From Marinobacter sp. LQ44 (GTDB taxonomy: Bacteria; Pseudomonadota; Gammaproteobacteria; Pseudomonadales; Oleiphilaceae), in the NCBI RefSeq assembly GCF_001447155.2, contig NZ_CP014754.1, positions 1,426,001-1,490,000 on the forward strand: a stretch of DNA of 64,000 bases, in the 5' to 3' direction. The notes under the pieces are model-generated. The model worked only from the letters and a program-made list of their open reading frames with translations, was not told where the DNA came from and did no database searches. Positions 60,665 to 64,000 of the stretch are shown one piece after another. The stretch's first letter is position 1. Each line of letters opens with the position of its first letter. Made by a program: the position numbers and the translations under genes.

Positions 60665-62424
60665 GCGTCACCTCCCTTGGCCTGTGCATCGCCAGAGGCG
60701 ACTTCTTCATCCGGGCCGCCCTCAACCACAATCTTGCGGAACATACCGGCCGCTGCGTGATAGGAGAGATGGCAATGGAACGCCCACTCACCCGGTGCAT
60801 CCACCTCGGTTTCCATATACACCGTGGTAGCCGGCGCCACGCTGATCACGTGCTTGATCGGATTCCACTTACCGGCCCCGACATCCAGGATTGACCACAT
60901 GCCGTGCAAGTGCATCGGGTGCGTCATCATGGTTTCGTTCACAAACTTGAACCGGACCCGCTCTCCGTATTGCAGCACCACTGGGTCAGCATCCTCATAC
61001 TTCACGCCGTTGATGCTCCACTCGTAACGCTCCATGTTGCCAGTCAGGCGCATTTCGATTTCACGGGTCGGCTCACGCTCTTCATAGAGCGGGCTTTGAG
61101 CCCGGAGATCGGAGTAAGACAGAAACTTACCGCCATTACTGGCCGTTGGAAGCAAGCCACTGCCGCTGGCGTAGAAGGGGTCTTCCGGCATTCCAGCACC
61201 ATGGGCCGAATGATCCATGCCACCCTGACTCATGGAGTCGTGGTTCATGGAACCGTGATCCATGCTGCCGTGGTTCATGCTGCCGTGGTTCATGTTGCTG
61301 TGATCCATCGCCCCATCGCTCATATTGCCATGGTCCATACCGCCATGATTCATCGAGCCGTGGTCCATATCGCCATGGTCCATGTGGCCGGCCATATCCG
61401 CCATGGTCAGCATCGGCGCTTTGCGCAGCTCCGGCACTTCAGCCACCATGCCCTCGCGGGGTGCCAGCGTGCCACGGGCATAGCCGGAGCGGCCCATGGA
61501 CTCAGCAAAGATGGTATAAGCCTGTTCATCGCGGATGTGCACAATCACATCGTAGGTTTCTGCCACACCAATCCGGAACTCGTCCACATTCACCGGCTGG
61601 ACGTTATTGCCATCGGCCTGGACCACCGTCATCTTCAAGCCAGGAATACGAATGTCGAAGTAGGTCATAGCGGAGGAGTTGATAAACCTCAGGCGCACCC
61701 GCTCACCGGGCTTGAACAGCCCCGTCCAGTTCTGCTCCGGCCCTTTGCCATTGATCAGTCCGGTGAAGCCCTGCACGTCTTCAATATCCGCTTTCATCAT
61801 CCGCATCTGGCCCCACATCCTGCGATCATGCAGCGTAGCCATGAAGCCTTGCTCACGGGATTCGGTAAAGAAATCCATCACCGTTTGCTGCTGGCGATTG
61901 TAGTAGTCAGGCGACGACTTCAGATTCCGCATGATGCGGTCACCGGAATGCGGGTGCTTGTCGGTCAGCTGCACCACGTACTCGCGGTCATATCGGAACG
62001 GCTCCCGACCTTCAGGCTCGATAATGATGGCCCCGTAGGCGCCATTCGGTTCCTGGAAACCGGAGTGGCTGTGGTACCAGTAGGTACCTGCCTGCACCAC
62101 TGGGAATCGGTAGGTAAAGGTTTCACCCGGCTGGATGCCGGGAAAGCTGATACCGGGCACACCGTCCTGCTCAAACGGCAGGATCAGGCCGTGCCAGTGT
62201 ATCGAGGTAGTCTCTTTCAGGTTGTTGGTGACGTTGATCACCACGTCCTCGCCCTCTTTGAATCGAAGGGTCGGGCCGGGCGAGCTGCCGTTGTAGCCAA
62301 TGCCTTCCTTGACGAAATCGCCGGTATCGATCTTTACCCGGTCAACCGTCAGGTCATACTCCCCTGCCATACCGATGGCTGGCAAAAACAGCGCCAGGGT
62401 GACCGCTATCAGGCGTCTCGTCAT
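60661..62424 (-). CDS. copA: Periplasmic multicopper oxidase CopA/PcoA with expanded His/Met repeats
   Basis: 587 residues. Signal peptide MTRRLIAVTLALFLPAIGMA. Copper ligands: IHWHG (about 75), YWYHSHSG (about 116), HPMHLHGMW and HCHLSYHAAAGM near the C-terminus. Between domains, residues 348-409 are about fifteen MDHG/MNHG-type units that should bind Cu(I). It oxidises Cu(I) in the periplasm as part of the Cop/Pco system. Note that the P-type ATPase in this window also carries the name copA. It overlaps copB by 4 bases and lies 13 bases after the cupredoxin gene. Confidence 0.94.
   Translation of the reverse strand: MTRRLIAVTLALFLPAIGMAGEYDLTVDRVKIDTGDFVKEGIGYNGSSPGPTLRFKEGEDVVINVTNNLKETTSIHWHGLILPFEQDGVPGISFPGIQPGETFTYRFPVVQAGTYWYHSHSGFQEPNGAYGAIIIEPEGREPFRYDREYVVQLTDKHPHSGDRIMRNLKSSPDYYNRQQQTVMDFFTESREQGFMATLHDRRMWGQMRMMKADIEDVQGFTGLINGKGPEQNWTGLFKPGERVRLRFINSSAMTYFDIRIPGLKMTVVQADGNNVQPVNVDEFRIGVAETYDVIVHIRDEQAYTIFAESMGRSGYARGTLAPREGMVAEVPELRKAPMLTMADMAGHMDHGDMDHGSMNHGGMDHGNMSDGAMDHSNMNHGSMNHGSMDHGSMNHDSMSQGGMDHSAHGAGMPEDPFYASGSGLLPTASNGGKFLSYSDLRAQSPLYEEREPTREIEMRLTGNMERYEWSINGVKYEDADPVVLQYGERVRFKFVNETMMTHPMHLHGMWSILDVGAGKWNPIKHVISVAPATTVYMETEVDAPGEWAFHCHLSYHAAAGMFRKIVVEGGPDEEVASGDAQAKGGDA
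61198..61383 (-). repeat. Tandem coding repeat for MDHG/MNHG units in the multicopper oxidase
   Basis: About 186 bases of imperfect 12-15-base units (ATGGACCACGGC/ATGAACCACGGC-like on the minus strand), encoding GDMDHGSMNHGGMDHG and similar. Such repeats can change copy number by slippage. Confidence 0.85.
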
Positions 62425-62437
62425 ATCTCTACTCCTG

Positions 62438-62986
62438 TTACTGTTGGAACCTTACGTCACCGTACATGCCTGCCTGGTAATGGCCGGGCACGTTGCAGGC
62501 GAATTCCAGGGTGGTGTCACCGGAAAAGCGCCAGATCAGTTCACCGCTCTGGCCCGGCTCCAGCAGTACGCTGTTCGGATCGTCATGCTTCATGGAGTGC
62601 CCGCCCCCCATATCCATTTCCATCATCTGGTGGTTGATGGTTCCACCCTGGATAACCCCGTGCTCCACCATCATGGCCATTTCTTCCTGATGGGCTTGGT
62701 GCATATCGGCCGTTCCGATATTGAACTCGTGAACCAACTGGCCGTGATTTTGCACCACGAAACGCACCACCTCTCCTTTCTGAATGTCGAGGGTTTCCGG
62801 CTCGTAGTAGTTGTCATACATAGCCACCGTGACGGTGCGAGTGGCTTCCGAAGCGTTTGCCGGTTCACCAATGGCAGCGCCAGAGCCGTGTCCATGCCCG
62901 TGGCTGTGCCCATGGGCGCCGGCGCCAAAGGCGGTAGCAGAAAGTGACAAGGCGGCCGCCGCAGTAATGAACTTTGTTATTCTCAT
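62438..62986 (-). CDS. Periplasmic cupredoxin (CopI-like)
   Basis: 182 residues from ATG 62986 (CAGGAGACATTCTG upstream). Signal peptide MRITKFITAAAALSLSATAF, then a His/Gly run (GAHGHSHGHGHGSG). The blue-copper fold shows LVHEFNIG (His ligand), a Met/His-rich insertion (MEMDMGGGHSMKHDD) and the C-terminal ligand loop FACNVPGHYQAGM (Cys, His, Met). It resembles CopI-type copper-tolerance cupredoxins. First gene of the cop operon, divergent from the regulator. Confidence 0.85.
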   Translation of the reverse strand: MRITKFITAAAALSLSATAFGAGAHGHSHGHGHGSGAAIGEPANASEATRTVTVAMYDNYYEPETLDIQKGEVVRFVVQNHGQLVHEFNIGTADMHQAHQEEMAMMVEHGVIQGGTINHQMMEMDMGGGHSMKHDDPNSVLLEPGQSGELIWRFSGDTTLEFACNVPGHYQAGMYGDVRFQQ

Positions 62987-63080
62987 CAGAATGTCTCCTG
63001 TATTGTGACTGGTGGAATGCGTGCAGAAAGTGCGCAACATTCCGATGCAGAGTGAACAGGCGATACCATGGCCCACCAAC

Positions 63081-63096
63081 CTGAATTCTTTCTGAA
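63081..63096 (-). promoter_or_regulatory. Copper-type direct repeat for the cupredoxin-copA-copB operon
   Basis: The minus strand reads TTCAGAAAGAATTCAG, two TTCAG units with 11-bp period, 94 bases before the cupredoxin start. A -10-like TGGTAT lies about 12 bases downstream of the second unit. Confidence 0.65.
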
Positions 63097-63114
63097 AAAG
63101 CCGATGAATTGCTG

Positions 63115-63130
63115 TTCAGGCTGAATTCAG
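63115..63130 (+). promoter_or_regulatory. Copper-type direct repeat for the response-regulator/kinase operon
   Basis: TTCAGGCTGAATTCAG, two TTCAG units with 11-bp period, 59 bases before the regulator start. A -10-like TAGTAC lies 12 bases after the second unit. It is back-to-back with the cop operon repeat, suggesting autoregulation. Confidence 0.65.
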
Positions 63131-63189
63131 GCTACTGCGGCATAGTACTTCGGGGTACAACAGGAACCGCTGCAAACGAGGCGAGTGAG

Positions 63190-63858
63190 ATGAGATTACT
63201 GTTGGTAGAGGATGACCGCTTATTGGCTGACGGCCTTTCACGTCAGCTCGAAAAATCAGGCTTCAGTGTCGATACCGCGCAAACAGCGAAAGAGGCTGGC
63301 ATTCTCGGCTCACAGGAGAGCTATCGCGTGTGTGTGCTGGATCTCGGCCTGCCAGATGGCAATGGTTTGACGGTGCTCAAACAATGGCGCGCTCACCGCA
63401 TCAATTTTCCAGTGCTGATTCTGACCGCCAGAGGCGATTGGCAAGATAAGGTTGACGGCCTGAAAGCAGGTGCCGATGACTACCTGGCCAAGCCGTTCCA
63501 GACGGAAGAGCTGGTCGCCCGCCTTAATGCAATTATCCGGCGCGGCGATGGACGTGTTTCCTCTACCGTTAAAGCTGGCCGGTTTGAGCTGGATGAAAAC
63601 CGTCAGAGCCTGAAAATGCAGGATGGCACCGAACACTCGCTCACGGGTACCGAGTTCCGCCTGCTCCGATGCCTGATGAACCGCCCGGGGCATGTCTTTT
63701 CCAAAGACCAGCTCATGGAACAACTCTACAGCCTTAACGACAACCCGAGTGACAACGTCATCGAAGCCTACATCCGCCGATTGAGGAAACTGGTGGGCGC
63801 TGAAACCATTGCGACCCGGCGGGGCCAGGGATATCTGTTCAATGATGCCGAACACTAA
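63190..63858 (+). CDS. OmpR-family response regulator of the copper-responsive two-component system
   Basis: 222 residues from ATG 63190 (MRLLLVEDDRLLADGLSRQL); an upstream in-frame ATG at 63109 lies in the promoter repeat and is rejected. Receiver domain: acidic pocket EDD, phospho-acceptor Asp in VCVLDLGLPDGNG, and KPFQTEELVARL. The winged-helix DNA-binding domain contains LTGTEFRLLRCLMNRPGHVF and DNVIEAYIRRLRKLVG. It is closest in style to PmrA/QseB/CusR regulators, which bind direct repeats spaced one helical turn apart. Likely activator at the TTCAG repeats. Confidence 0.88.
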   Translation: MRLLLVEDDRLLADGLSRQLEKSGFSVDTAQTAKEAGILGSQESYRVCVLDLGLPDGNGLTVLKQWRAHRINFPVLILTARGDWQDKVDGLKAGADDYLAKPFQTEELVARLNAIIRRGDGRVSSTVKAGRFELDENRQSLKMQDGTEHSLTGTEFRLLRCLMNRPGHVFSKDQLMEQLYSLNDNPSDNVIEAYIRRLRKLVGAETIATRRGQGYLFNDAEH

Positions 63859-64000
63859 ACCCCTGTCCGTCAGAACCACCCTGCTAACGCTCCTGTTACC
63901 ATCAGGCATTGTGTTAATGGCACTGGCGTGGGTCGTCCATGGCCTGTTGCTGGACCGCATGTCGCGGGATTTCGTGGAGGGCAGATTGCACGACGAAGTT
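63842..64000 (+). CDS. Sensor histidine kinase, 5' part only (cut by window end)
   Basis: Starts at ATG 63842 or 63845, overlapping the regulator's end by about 17 bases, and is open to the window end (53 residues). MMPNTKPLSVRTTLLTLLLP then a membrane helix (GIVLMALAWVVHGLLLDRMS) and the start of the periplasmic sensor region. Position and form fit the partner kinase of the regulator. Confidence 0.8.
   Translation, partial: MMPNTKPLSVRTTLLTLLLPSGIVLMALAWVVHGLLLDRMSRDFVEGRLHDEV

Noticed and set aside
60904..62637. 577-residue plus-strand frame opposite the copper oxidase gene
   Set aside because: A long antisense shadow caused by GC-rich codon use; the minus-strand protein has all copper-ligand motifs.

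Overview
The window looks like a chromosomal segment of a marine or halotolerant gammaproteobacterium, most likely Marinobacter or a close relative. I infer this from the protein styles, GC-rich coding and gene sets (Mrp antiporter, UbiU/UbiV, NnrS, Cus/Cop copper genes); no database search was run. No rRNA, tRNA or CRISPR array was seen. || Left part (1-22.5 kb) is mostly core-like DNA with a low-oxygen theme. It holds an NnrS gene behind a NitT/TauT-type ABC transporter, divergent from a TonB receptor with Fur-like boxes between them; a CcdAB toxin-antitoxin pair; a DUF2235 lipase-type T6SS effector with a DUF2931 lipoprotein as probable immunity; ubiU/ubiV (O2-independent ubiquinone synthesis); small stress genes; an NIT-domain chemoreceptor; hemN with an FNR/Anr box; two photolyase-family genes (one coupled to a DUF2256 gene too short for ordinary ORF calling); a tandem-domain HAD protein; and a solute-binding-like protein. 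|| 22.5-29.4 kb is one tightly overlapping nine-gene operon for a Mrp/Mnh-type cation/proton antiporter with three NuoL/M/N-like subunits. || From about 29.5 kb to the end lies a metal-resistance island, dominated by copper: a b5/FMN protein, a flavocytochrome reductase and a Met-rich protein; cusCBA; a HupE module and chrA; a duplicated module of small exported proteins separated by an IS4-family and an IS5-family element; a decayed ABC/LolA-like operon; a copper P-type ATPase operon; and cupredoxin-copA-copB divergent from a two-component system cut by the window end. || Two observations unify the island. First, a direct repeat TTCAG-N6-TTCAG (11-bp period, always in the orientation of the gene it precedes) occurs at eight places, each in front of a copper-type operon, including the regulator itself. 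This marks a probable regulon that includes several genes of unknown function. Second, 50,710-53,672 is a non-autonomous Tn7-like element with no transposase. It has inverted ends starting TGTRGG, three spaced TnsB-like sites on the left, three 20-bp-period sites on the right, and a perfect 5-bp duplication TCAGA. It carries three secreted-protein genes and splits an isoprenylcysteine-methyltransferase-like gene whose halves rejoin exactly in frame. The duplicated small-protein module also carries a conserved structured leader that resembles a c-di-GMP-I riboswitch.
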